Shown here one piece after another: positions 47,957 to 55,708 of a stretch of 64,000 bases of DNA. Where the stretch lies: positions 248,001 through 312,000 of the forward strand of contig NZ_VDMS01000002.1 of NCBI RefSeq assembly GCF_006346395.1. Direction: 5' to 3'. Below the pieces are notes generated by a model that had not been told where the DNA came from, made no database searches, and saw only the letters and a list, made by a program, of their open reading frames with translations. A program made the translations under genes and the position numbers. Position 1 is the stretch's first letter; each line of letters begins with the position of its first letter. The DNA is from Nocardioides plantarum (GTDB lineage Bacteria; Actinomycetota; Actinomycetes; Propionibacteriales; Nocardioidaceae).

Positions 47957-48844
47957 TCAGGCCGTGATCTGCAACCGCTCGAAGATCTCGAGCGTGGCCT
48001 TGGAGAAGTTGAGGGTGTAGAAGTGCAGGCCCGGCGCACCGAGGGCGAGCAGGTCCTCGCACAGCTCGGCGGCGATCGCGATGCCCTCGGCCCGGATGGC
48101 GGCGGGGTCGTCGTGGGCGGAGATGCGGGCCACGATCTCGTCGGGGACCGAGGTCCCGACGAGCTCGCCCTGCCGCTGGATCGCGTGCAGGTTGAGGATC
48201 GGCATGATGCCCGGGAGGATCGGGATGTCGACGCCGCGCGCCCGCACCCGCTCGACGAGGTCGACGTAGTCCTGGGCGCGGAAGAACATCTGGGTGACGG
48301 CGTACTCAGCCCCGGCGCGGGCCTTGGCGACCAGCACGTCGGCGTCGTGGTCGCGCGACTCGGCGTTGGGGTGGCCCTCGGGGAAGGCGGCGACGCCGAT
48401 GCGGAAGTCGCCACGGGACGCCGCGAGCTCGACGAGGTCGAGGGCGTAGTCGAGACCGCCCTCGGTGGGTGTCCACTCCGCGCGCGGGCCCTCGGGCGGG
48501 TCGCCGCGCAGCGCCATCAGGTGGTGGACGCCGACCTCGGTGTAGGTGTCGAGGATCTTCTCGAGCTCCTCGCGGGTGTGGCCGACGCAGGTGAGGTGGG
48601 CGACGGGCGTCAGCGACGTCTCGCGGGCGATCCGGCCGGTGATCTCGACCGTCGTGTCGCGGGTGGCGCCGCCGGCGCCGTACGTCACCGAGACGAAGGT
48701 CGGCCGGTAGGGCTCGAGCGCGGTGATCGCACGCCACAGCCGCTCGACGCCGGCCTCGTCCTTGGGCGGGAAGAACTCGAAGGAGATGGAGCGCTCACCG
48801 CTCGCGATGAGCTCGGCGATGCTGCGCCCGCGACCCGTTGCCAT
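47957..48844 (-). CDS. metF: 5,10-methylenetetrahydrofolate reductase
   Basis: An FAD enzyme making 5-methyl-THF for methionine synthesis. 295 residues. ISFEFFPPKDEAG near 20, FVSVTYGAGGATRDTTVEI near 50, AHLTCVGHTREEL and LMALRGDPP near 115, VAAFPEGHPNAES and TQMFFRAQDYVDLVERVRARG near 185 are the family set. The TIM barrel is complete. The ATG at 48844 is 31 nt from the divergent prenyl synthase start. This pair corresponds to Rv2172c-Rv2173 in M. tuberculosis. Confidence 0.95.
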   Translation of the reverse strand: MATGRGRSIAELIASGERSISFEFFPPKDEAGVERLWRAITALEPYRPTFVSVTYGAGGATRDTTVEITGRIARETSLTPVAHLTCVGHTREELEKILDTYTEVGVHHLMALRGDPPEGPRAEWTPTEGGLDYALDLVELAASRGDFRIGVAAFPEGHPNAESRDHDADVLVAKARAGAEYAVTQMFFRAQDYVDLVERVRARGVDIPILPGIMPILNLHAIQRQGELVGTSVPDEIVARISAHDDPAAIRAEGIAIAAELCEDLLALGAPGLHFYTLNFSKATLEIFERLQITA

Positions 48845-48851
48845 GGGTCCG

Positions 48852-48857
48852 ACTTTA
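48852..48857 (-). promoter_or_regulatory. -10 element of metF
   Basis: TAAAGT on the minus strand, 7 nt before the metF ATG and 6 bp from the opposing -10. Confidence 0.55.
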
Positions 48858-48863
48858 TGGGCC

Positions 48864-48869
48864 TAGCCT
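48864..48869 (+). promoter_or_regulatory. -10 element of the prenyl synthase gene
   Basis: TAGCCT, 6 nt before ATG 48876. Confidence 0.6.
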
Positions 48870-48875
48870 CGAGCG

Positions 48876-49958
48876 ATGAGCATCGGCGACGGGTCCTGGG
48901 ACGGCGACGCCTTCCGGGAGGCGCTCGACACGACGCTCGCGCGGTTCCTCGACGGTCAGGCCACGCTGCTCACACCCCTCGGCCCCGACGCCGACCGGCT
49001 CCTCGCCGAGGCGCGTACCGCGGTGGCCGGTGGCAAGAAGTTCCGGGCGACGTTCTGCCACTGGGGGTTCCGCGCCCTGCAGCCCGTCGTGTCCGGTCCC
49101 GAGCACGAGCGACTGCTGCGCGCGTGCGCGTCGCTCGAGCTGCTGCACGCCAGCGCACTGGCCCACGACGACCTGATGGACGCCTCCGACACCCGCCGGG
49201 GGCGGCCGGCGACCCACCGCGCTCTCGAGGCCGAGCACCGCGCGGCGGGGTGGCGCGGCGACCCCGTCCAGTACGGCGCCGCTGGCGCGATCCTGCTCGG
49301 TGACCTGCTCCAGGGCTGGGCCGACGAGCAGCTGCGGCGCAGCGGCTTCGGCTGGGACCGGGTGGGTCCGGCCCTGGAGGTCTTCGACCTGTGCCGCACC
49401 GAGGTGATCGCCGGGCAGTTCCTCGACGTCTCGGTGCAGGCCCGGGGCCGCGCCGACGTCGAGGCGGCGATGACGGTGCTGCGCTACAAGTCGGCCAAGT
49501 ACTCCATCGAGCGCCCGCTCCACGTCGGTGCCGCACTGGCTGGTGGGGGTCCCGACGAGCTGGCCGCGCTGACCCGGTTCGGGCTCCCCCTGGGCGAGGC
49601 GTTCCAGCTGCGCGACGACCTGCTCGGCGTCTACGGCGACCCGGCCACCACCGGCAAGCCCGCCGGTGACGACCTGGTCGAGGGCAAGCGCACCGTCCTG
49701 GTCGCCCTCGCCCTCGGGTCCGCCCCACCCGCCGACGCCGACCTGCTCGACCGCTCCCTCGGCACGGCCCTCGGCGTCGACGACGTGCAGCGGCTGCGCG
49801 GCGTCATCGACGCCAGCGGTGCCCACGCCGAGGTCGAGTCCCTCATCGCCGAGCTCTCCGACATCGCCGTCGCGGCCCTCGACGACGCCGGCCTCGACCC
49901 GCACGCCACCGAGGTGCTGCGGGGGTTGGCGGCGACGGTCACGCAGCGGGCGGTGTGA
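48876..49958 (+). CDS. idsA: Polyprenyl (geranylgeranyl-type) diphosphate synthase
   Basis: A 360-residue trans-isoprenyl diphosphate synthase that condenses IPP with allylic diphosphates. The first Asp-rich motif is DDLMDASDTRRGRPATHR near 95 and the second DDLLGVYGD near 245. GGKKFRATFCHWGF near 52, EVIAGQFLDVSVQARG near 172 and YKSAKYSIERPLHVG follow. It lacks bulky residues just before the first motif, which tends to give GGPP-length products, but product length is inference. Confidence 0.93.
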   Translation: MSIGDGSWDGDAFREALDTTLARFLDGQATLLTPLGPDADRLLAEARTAVAGGKKFRATFCHWGFRALQPVVSGPEHERLLRACASLELLHASALAHDDLMDASDTRRGRPATHRALEAEHRAAGWRGDPVQYGAAGAILLGDLLQGWADEQLRRSGFGWDRVGPALEVFDLCRTEVIAGQFLDVSVQARGRADVEAAMTVLRYKSAKYSIERPLHVGAALAGGGPDELAALTRFGLPLGEAFQLRDDLLGVYGDPATTGKPAGDDLVEGKRTVLVALALGSAPPADADLLDRSLGTALGVDDVQRLRGVIDASGAHAEVESLIAELSDIAVAALDDAGLDPHATEVLRGLAATVTQRAV

Positions 49959-49970
49959 CCCGTGGCATGG

Positions 49971-49990
49971 ATCCCCGGGTACCCGGGGAT
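49971..49990. terminator. 20-nt perfect palindrome after the prenyl synthase gene
   Basis: ATCCCCGGGT and its exact complement, 12 nt after the stop. It lies in a 143-nt gap between convergent genes and probably acts as terminator. Confidence 0.55.
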
Positions 49991-50101
49991 TCCTGCACTC
50001 CGGGACCGTTGCAACACCCCAGAAGCGGATGAGCCACCCCCGAAGTCCGGACGGGTACGCCCGAACTCAGCGCTCCCGCGACCTCAGTCCGACCTCCGAC
50101 G

Positions 50102-50563
50102 TCACCGGCGCACGCGCGCGAACGAGTCCTGGTCGGCGGTCCAGAAGAGCTCGCCCCGGTCGCCGGCCACGATCCGGCGGGCGCCGCGGTCGTCGGAGCC
50201 GGGGGTCTCGACGGTGTACTCCGCGTAGTAGCCGCGCGGCTGGTCGGGCAGCACACCCTTGTCGTTGCCGAACGTCGCGCCGTCCTGGTCGTAGCGAAAC
50301 GGCCCGCCGTCGTCGATCAGCCGGATCGTCGTGACGGCCTCGTCGGGCAGGTCGTCGACCTCGACGTACGGGAGGCCGCTGTCGGGGTCGAGCGACCCGG
50401 CCTGCGCGGTCGACGCCGGACCGGGGTCGGTGCCGGTGCCCGGGTCGCGACCGTTGAGCAGCCAGATGCCGATGACGACGCCGAGCACGAGGAACATCGC
50501 CAGCGCCCCGGTCGGCCGCGGGTCGAAGCCCTCCGGGCGTGGGGGTACCCGGTGGACGGGCAT
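50102..50563 (-). CDS. Membrane-anchored guanyl-specific RNase-like protein lacking the catalytic His
   Basis: 153 residues. A short basic head and one membrane segment (ALAMFLVLGVVIGIWLLNG) near 20-38 are followed by an RNase Sa/barnase-type domain: GLPYVEVDDLPDEAVTTI, RYDQDGATFGNDKGVLP, GYYAEYTVETPG with the catalytic Glu, and RGARRIVAG with the catalytic Arg. In RNase Sa relatives the end reads GDHYATF with the general-acid His; here it is ADQDSFARV, so His is replaced. The domain would face outside. No barstar-like inhibitor gene is nearby. It is 14 nt downstream of the Rv2175c-like gene. Confidence 0.82.
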   Translation of the reverse strand: MPVHRVPPRPEGFDPRPTGALAMFLVLGVVIGIWLLNGRDPGTGTDPGPASTAQAGSLDPDSGLPYVEVDDLPDEAVTTIRLIDDGGPFRYDQDGATFGNDKGVLPDQPRGYYAEYTVETPGSDDRGARRIVAGDRGELFWTADQDSFARVRR

Positions 50564-50577
50564 CGGCTAGTCGACCA

Positions 50578-50973
50578 TCAGAAGGCCAGGGCCTGGGCGC
50601 GCCGCTTGACCTCGGTGCCGCGGTTCTCGCGCAGTGCGTCGATGGCGCGCCCGGGGAAGTCCTGGTCGAGGAAGAGCCACGCGATGCACTCGCGGTCGTC
50701 GTAGCCGTTGTCGTGCAGCACGGTCAGCAGCCCCGGCAGGCCCTTGACCGGCAGGCCGTCCTGGATCAGGTCGGCGGGCAGCTGCTGGCCGGCGCCGGGG
50801 GCGGGCACGGCGGCCGCGAGCTCGTGGTCGCGGATCATCGTGCGGACCTTGGCGACCGTCACCTCGAGACGGCGTGCGGCCTCGGCCCAGTCGACCCAGT
50901 CGGGCACCAGCGCGGCCAGGTCGGCCTCGGCGAGGGTGGGTGGGGTGGCCTCACTGGGCGACGCGTCGGACAT
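50578..50973 (-). CDS. Rv2175c-family DNA-binding protein
   Basis: 131 residues. A winged helix-turn-helix-like start (LVPDWVDWAEAARRLEVTVAKVRTMIRDHELAA) is followed by the family C-terminal block (LIQDGLPVKGLPGLLTVLHDNGYDDRECIAWLFLDQDFPGRAIDALRENRGTEVKRRAQAL). In M. tuberculosis, Rv2175c is divergent from pknL and is phosphorylated by PknL, which reduces DNA binding. The same divergent arrangement with a PASTA kinase is seen here. The N-terminus contains a Thr/Ser-rich patch suited to phosphorylation. Confidence 0.92.
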   Translation of the reverse strand: MSDASPSEATPPTLAEADLAALVPDWVDWAEAARRLEVTVAKVRTMIRDHELAAAVPAPGAGQQLPADLIQDGLPVKGLPGLLTVLHDNGYDDRECIAWLFLDQDFPGRAIDALRENRGTEVKRRAQALAF

Positions 50974-51036
50974 GGACGTCAGTTTTGCACGCCACGCCGG
51001 GACCCGCGGAGCCACCCGGGCGGCCGTGGCGCCCCG

Positions 51037-51042
51037 TACGAT
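51037..51042 (+). promoter_or_regulatory. -10 element of the PASTA kinase gene
   Basis: TACGAT in the 111-nt divergent region, about 43 nt before the GTG start at 51085. Confidence 0.5.
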
Positions 51043-51084
51043 GGGGTTCTCCGGCGACTTCCCCCGCCGGGCAGGAGGGTCGAC

Positions 51085-53175
51085 GTGCAGACACGCCCCG
51101 GCGCCGGTGACACGCGCCCGGCCGGTCGTGCCCACGACCGGGGCACCGACCCCCTGCAGGGCCGGCTCCTCGACGGGCGCTACCGCATCGGCCCGCGGAT
51201 CGCGCGCGGCGGGATGGCCAGCGTCCACGAGGCCCTCGACGTCCGCCTCGATCGCACGGTCGCGGTCAAGATCATGCACGCGGGCCTGTCCGACGCCGGC
51301 GGCCACGACGACCACGACTTCGCCGCGCGATTCGTGCGCGAGGCCCGGGCCGCGGCCCGCCTCTCGCACCCCCACATCGTCGCGGTCCACGACCAGGGCG
51401 ACGACGACGGCACCGTCTTCCTGGTGATGGAGCTCGTCAGCGGACACACGCTGCGCGACACCATCGCCAAGGAGAGCCCGATGTCGCCGACCCGGGCGCT
51501 GGCGTTGATCGAGCCGGTCGTGTCCGCGCTCGCCGCCGCCCACCGCGCCGGGCTCATCCACCGCGACGTCAAGCCCGAGAACGTCCTGATCAGCGACGAC
51601 GGCCAGGTCAAGGTCGCCGACTTCGGCCTCGCCAAGGCGGTCAGCTCCGAGACCCAGCACACCACCCAGGGCGTGCTCATCGGCACCGTGTCCTACCTCG
51701 CGCCCGAGCTGGTCGTCGACGGCCGCGCCGACGAGCGCGCCGACGTCTACGCCGTCGGGGTGCTCCTCTACGAGCTGCTGACCGGCGTCAAGCCCCACGA
51801 GGGCGAGACCCCGATCGCGGTCGCCTACAAGCACGTCCACCACGACGTGCCGCCGCCGTCGGCGCGGGTGCCCGGCCTGCCCCCCTACGTCGACGCGCTC
51901 GTCGCCCGTGCGACCACCCGCGACCGCACCCGCCGCCCGGCCGACGCGACCGTGCTGCTGCGCCAGGTCCACCGGGTCAGCCAGGCCCTCGGCGAGCGCC
52001 TGTACGACGACCCCGAGCTCACCCAGGACCTGCTGCCCCCGACGGGGCCCGTGGGCGCATCCACCACGACCGACGACCTGTCCGGCTGGGAGCCGTCCTG
52101 GGAGCCCCACCCGGACCAGCAGCCCGGCGCCGCGCCCGACGGGGAGCCGGGTCCCGACCTGCGCGAGCCGACCACGATGATGCCGGTCCTCGGCCCGCCC
52201 CCGCCGCCGCTCGCGCCTCCCCGGCGTACGGAGACCGCGGCGTCGCGGTCGGCCCGCCCGACCCGACCCGCTCCCCCGCGGCAGGTCCGACGGCGCCGCC
52301 GCCGTGGCCCCCTGCTCCTGGTCGTCGCGCTCCTGCTCGCCCTCGGGCTGGGCGGCGGGGCGTTCTGGTACGGCTGGGCCCGCTACACGACCAGCCCCAC
52401 CGTCGTGGGTCAGGAGCAGTCGCAGGCCGAGTCGATGCTGGGCGACGCCGACCTCGAGGTGGCCTACGCCGACGCCGTCTACGACCCCGACCTGCCCGCC
52501 GGCACCGTGGTGTCGGCCGACCCGGGAGGCGGCTCGCGGCTGATGCCCGGCGACACCGTGACGCTCACCCTGTCGCTCGGCGAGCTCCTCGTGCCGACGG
52601 TCCGCGGCCTCGACGAGGACGCCGCCCAGGACGCCCTCATCGACAAGCAGCTCGAGTTCGGCACGAGCACCGGCCGCTGGTCGGAGACCGCGGCGCCGGG
52701 CACCGTGCTGGGCAGCGACCCCAAGGCCGGCGTCGAGGTCGAGCCCGGCACCACCGTCGACCTGATCGTGTCCAAGGGCAAGCGACCCATCCCCGTCGGG
52801 CACTGGGAGGGCGAGCCGCGCGACGACGCCGTGGCGGCCCTCGAGGAGCGGGGCCTGGTCGGCGAGGTCGTCGAGGAGCGCTACGACGACTCCGTCGAGG
52901 CCGGCCGCGTGATCTCGCAGTCCCCGTCGTCCGGCACCCTGACCAAGGGCCAGACCGTCCGGCTGGTCGTCTCGCGCGGTCCCGAGCTGGTCAAGGTCCC
53001 CAACGTCTACCTCTACGGCGTCAAGGACGCCGAGAAGGCGATGCGGGAGGCCGGGTTCGAGACGACGGTCGAGGACGCGCCCGGCGGGTTCGGCCTGGGC
53101 TACGTCACCCGGTCCGACCCCGGCTTCGGCAGCCAGGCGCGCCGGGGCAGCACGATCACCCTCTTCGTCGTCTGA
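51085..53175 (+). CDS. pknL: PASTA-domain Ser/Thr protein kinase (PknL-like)
   Basis: 696 residues. The kinase domain spans about 33-300, with the ATP lysine at 62 (VAVKIMH), HRDVKPEN with catalytic Asp161 and DFGLA from 179. A Pro/Glu-rich juxtamembrane linker follows. One membrane helix (LLLVVALLLALGLGGGAFWYGW) lies near 405-428. Four extracellular PASTA repeats end the protein, the last starting VPNVYLYGVKDAEKAM. PASTA domains bind peptidoglycan fragments. GTG at 51085 has AGGAGGG 5 nt upstream. Neighbours match the mycobacterial pknL locus. Confidence 0.95.
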   Translation: MQTRPGAGDTRPAGRAHDRGTDPLQGRLLDGRYRIGPRIARGGMASVHEALDVRLDRTVAVKIMHAGLSDAGGHDDHDFAARFVREARAAARLSHPHIVAVHDQGDDDGTVFLVMELVSGHTLRDTIAKESPMSPTRALALIEPVVSALAAAHRAGLIHRDVKPENVLISDDGQVKVADFGLAKAVSSETQHTTQGVLIGTVSYLAPELVVDGRADERADVYAVGVLLYELLTGVKPHEGETPIAVAYKHVHHDVPPPSARVPGLPPYVDALVARATTRDRTRRPADATVLLRQVHRVSQALGERLYDDPELTQDLLPPTGPVGASTTTDDLSGWEPSWEPHPDQQPGAAPDGEPGPDLREPTTMMPVLGPPPPPLAPPRRTETAASRSARPTRPAPPRQVRRRRRRGPLLLVVALLLALGLGGGAFWYGWARYTTSPTVVGQEQSQAESMLGDADLEVAYADAVYDPDLPAGTVVSADPGGGSRLMPGDTVTLTLSLGELLVPTVRGLDEDAAQDALIDKQLEFGTSTGRWSETAAPGTVLGSDPKAGVEVEPGTTVDLIVSKGKRPIPVGHWEGEPRDDAVAALEERGLVGEVVEERYDDSVEAGRVISQSPSSGTLTKGQTVRLVVSRGPELVKVPNVYLYGVKDAEKAMREAGFETTVEDAPGGFGLGYVTRSDPGFGSQARRGSTITLFVV

Positions 53176-53290
53176 CCACCTCGTCTGACCGCGACCGCTC
53201 GGCCCAGGCCGTCCCGCGCGGTGCGTCTGCGGGTGGGAGACTCACCACCGTGTCCGGACCCGGTGCGTGCTCGCACGGCGAGCCCCTCCG

Positions 53291-54202
53291 GTGACCGGGT
53301 TCGCCCGGCCACGGACCACGACCCTCGCCACGCTCGCCCTGCTGGCCATGACCATGGTGTGGGGCTCGACGTTCATCCTCATCAAGGACCTGCTCGACCG
53401 GGTGCCGACGCTCGACTTCCTAGCGGTCCGGTTCCTGGTCGCGGGGGCCGTCATGCTGGTGGTCGCGCCGCGCGCGCTCGGGCGGCTGTCCGCCCAGGGG
53501 CGCCGTCGCGGTCTGGTCCTCGGCGGCCTCTACGGCGTCGCGCAGATCCTGCAGACCGCCGGGCTGGCGAGCACCGCGGCGAGCGTGTCCGGCTTCGTGA
53601 CCGGGCTGTACGTCGTCGCCACGCCCCTGCTCGCGGCGCTGCTGCTGCGCACCCGGCTGACCACGTGGACGTGGGGAGCGGTGCTGCTCGCGACGACCGG
53701 CCTGGCCACGCTCACGCTCGACGGCGTCGCGGTCGGCTACGGCGAGGCCATCACGCTGGTCGCGGCGGTCCTCTACGCCCTGCACATCGTGGCGCTCGGT
53801 GCCTGGTCCTCGGCCGAGGACGCGCTGGGGCTGTCGATCCTGCAGCTGCTGGTGATCGCGGTGATCTGCCTGGTCGCCACCGCCCCGGACGGCGTCGTCC
53901 TCCCCTCGCGCACCGGCGACTGGCTGTCGGTGGTCTACATGGCCGTGGTGGCCGGGGCCGCCGCGCTGATCGCGCAGACCTGGGCCCAGGCCCACCTCGC
54001 CCCGACCCGCGCGGCGATCGTGATGAGCATGGAGCCCGTCTTCGCCGCGACCTTCGCCGTCGGCCTCGGTGGCGAGTCGCTGACCTGGCGACTCCTCGCG
54101 GGCGGCGCCATGGTCGTGACCGCGATGGTCCTCGTCGAGGCCGGCCCCCGCCGTACGCCGTCCGGCCCGGACCCGGGCGAGGTCCAGCACCTGGTGGTGT
54201 GA
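53291..54202 (+). CDS. EamA/DMT-family membrane transporter
   Basis: About 303 residues with ten hydrophobic helices in two EamA repeats. MTMVWGSTFILIKDLLDRVP near 18-37, FLAVRFLVAGAVML and LYVVATPLLAALLL, then in the second half VVYMAVVAGAAALIAQTWAQAHLAPTRAAIVMSMEPVFA, are characteristic. Substrates of these drug/metabolite exporters cannot be predicted. GTG at 53291 was chosen; a GTG at 53267 would add eight residues. A cruciform-forming repeat follows the stop. Confidence 0.88.
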   Translation: MTGFARPRTTTLATLALLAMTMVWGSTFILIKDLLDRVPTLDFLAVRFLVAGAVMLVVAPRALGRLSAQGRRRGLVLGGLYGVAQILQTAGLASTAASVSGFVTGLYVVATPLLAALLLRTRLTTWTWGAVLLATTGLATLTLDGVAVGYGEAITLVAAVLYALHIVALGAWSSAEDALGLSILQLLVIAVICLVATAPDGVVLPSRTGDWLSVVYMAVVAGAAALIAQTWAQAHLAPTRAAIVMSMEPVFAATFAVGLGGESLTWRLLAGGAMVVTAMVLVEAGPRRTPSGPDPGEVQHLVV

Positions 54203-54237
54203 GCCGGGGGCGGCGCGGCGGGTGGGTCACCGGGCTT

Positions 54238-54305
54238 GTTACTGACCGTTCGGACTTCTGACCTGCGCGTCGAAGCGCAGGGAAGCAGTCCGAACGGTCA
54301 GTAAC
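54238..54305. repeat. Cruciform repeat (TTACTGACCGT family), copy 1
   Basis: Perfect 19-nt arms (54238-54256 and 54287-54305) enclose a nested CCTGCGC/GCGCAGG hairpin. It lies just after the EamA gene and may be its terminator. The arm start GTTACTGACCG is shared with the element at 56874. Confidence 0.85.
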
Positions 54306-54396
54306 ATCCCAGCCTCGGCCTCAGCCTCGCCCCCGGCCTCGGTCCCGGTCCCGTCCACGGACTGGCACAGCCCCGCCCCGCCACCGCGGGTCGGCC

Positions 54397-54402
54397 TAGA
54401 CT
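54397..54402 (+). promoter_or_regulatory. -10 element of the aroF leader
   Basis: TAGACT, 7 nt before the GTG of the leader peptide at 54410. Confidence 0.6.
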
Positions 54403-54409
54403 CCCCCTC

Positions 54410-54469
54410 GTGGCGCGCACCTATTTCTTTGGACACCTGCCGGGAGCTCCCGTGCAGGCTCGTTCCTAG
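54410..54469 (+). CDS. Tyr/Phe leader peptide of the DAHP synthase gene
   Basis: A 19-codon frame, MARTYFFGHLPGAPVQARS, starting at GTG 54410 and ending at TAG. Codons 5-7 encode Tyr-Phe-Phe, the end products that would feed back on this pathway. No ribosome-binding site precedes it, but a TAGACT -10 ends 7 nt upstream, so it would be translated from a leaderless mRNA. A GC hairpin covers codons 9-16 and a terminator-like hairpin follows at 54487-54514. This is the layout of ribosome-mediated attenuation. Confidence 0.72.
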   Translation: MARTYFFGHLPGAPVQARS

Positions 54470-54486
54470 ACGCGCCCGCACCCACC

Positions 54487-54514
54487 AACGCCCCGGCCGA
54501 AAGCCCGGGGCGTT
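54487..54514 (+). terminator. Attenuator hairpin before aroF
   Basis: A 10-bp stem (AACGCCCCGG/CCGGGGCGTT) with an 8-nt loop, 17 nt after the leader-peptide stop and 55 nt before the aroF ATG. Confidence 0.65.
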
Positions 54515-54569
54515 CGTCGTGCCACCACCACCCGGGCCGTACGCCGAGGCCCACACGAGAGGTACAGCC

Positions 54570-55628
54570 ATGGTCGTCGTCATGTCACCGGACGCCACCG
54601 ACGAGGACGTCGCGCACGTCGTCGAGCGGGTCGAGTCCGTCGGCGGTGAGGCCTTCGTCAGCAAGGGCGTCGTCCGCACCATCATCGGTCTGGTGGGCGA
54701 CCTCGAGTCGTTCCACGGACTCAACCTGCGCACCCTGCGCGGCGTCGCCGACGTGCACCGCATCTCCGACCCCTACAAGCTCGTGAGCCGCCAGCACCAC
54801 GCCGAGCGCTCGACCGTCTGGGTCGGCAAGGGCGGCGCGGGCAACAAGCGGGTCCCGATCGGGCCCGACACGTTCACCTTCATGGCCGGCCCGTGCGCCG
54901 TCGAGTCGCCCGAGCAGACGCTCGAGGCGGCCCGGATGGCGCAGTCGGCTGGCGCGACGATCCTGCGCGGCGGCGCCTACAAGCCGCGGACCTCGCCGTA
55001 CGCCTTCCAGGGCCTCGGTGTGCGCGGGCTGGAGATCCTGGCCGACGTCGGCGCCGCCACCGGCATGCCGGTGGTGACCGAGGTCGTCGACGCCCGCGAC
55101 GTACCCGTCGTCGCCGAGCACGCCGACATGCTGCAGATCGGCACCCGCAACATGGCCAACTTCGGGCTGCTCCAGGCCGCCGGCGACTCCGGCATGCCCG
55201 TGCTCCTCAAGCGCGGCATGACCGCGACCATCGAGGAGTGGCTGATGGCGGCGGAGTACATCGCCCAGCGCGGCAACCTCGACGTCGTGCTCTGCGAGCG
55301 CGGCATCCGCACCTTCGAGCCGTCGACCCGCAACACGCTCGACATCTCCGCGGTGCCCGTCGTCCAGGCGACCAGCCACCTGCCGGTCATCGTCGACCCG
55401 TCGCACGCCGCGGGCCGCAAGGACCTCGTCGTCCCCCTGTCGCGCGCGGCCATCGCAGTCGGCGCCGACGGCATCATCGTCGACGTGCACCCCGACCCCG
55501 AGACGGCGCTCTGCGACGGCCCGCAGGCGCTGCTCGGCAACGACCTGCGCGAGCTGGCCCAGGCCTGCCGCCGGCTCCCCCCGGTCGTGGGTCGGGTGGC
55601 CTCGCACGAGCGGGTCGGCCACGAGTAG
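54570..55628 (+). CDS. aroF: Class I (AroF/KDOPS-like) DAHP synthase
   Basis: The first enzyme of the shikimate pathway, condensing PEP and erythrose 4-phosphate. 352 residues. The N-terminal ~85 residues form the ferredoxin-like regulatory domain seen in the TM0343 type. The barrel has FMAGPCAVESPEQ near 108, RGGAYKPRTSPYAFQGLG near 138, LQIGTRNMANF, LLKRGM near 220, and HLPVIVDPSHAAGRKD near 275. ATG at 54570 has GAGAGG upstream. An attenuator with a Tyr-Phe-Phe leader peptide precedes it. A non-homologous class II enzyme lies at 62009. Confidence 0.95.
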   Translation: MVVVMSPDATDEDVAHVVERVESVGGEAFVSKGVVRTIIGLVGDLESFHGLNLRTLRGVADVHRISDPYKLVSRQHHAERSTVWVGKGGAGNKRVPIGPDTFTFMAGPCAVESPEQTLEAARMAQSAGATILRGGAYKPRTSPYAFQGLGVRGLEILADVGAATGMPVVTEVVDARDVPVVAEHADMLQIGTRNMANFGLLQAAGDSGMPVLLKRGMTATIEEWLMAAEYIAQRGNLDVVLCERGIRTFEPSTRNTLDISAVPVVQATSHLPVIVDPSHAAGRKDLVVPLSRAAIAVGADGIIVDVHPDPETALCDGPQALLGNDLRELAQACRRLPPVVGRVASHERVGHE

Positions 55629-55708
55629 CCCCACCTCGTTAGGGTGGCCCGGACCCCGGCCAGGACAACCGCCAGGACGACAGCCAGAACCGCAGGAGGA
55701 GCGACCCG

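Noticed and set aside
49969-49990. Sequence like a cloning-vector polylinker (GGATCCCCGGGTACC)
   Set aside because: It is part of a perfect 20-nt palindrome between genes, flanked by normal chromosomal sequence. The match to restriction-site runs is explained by the palindrome, not by contamination.
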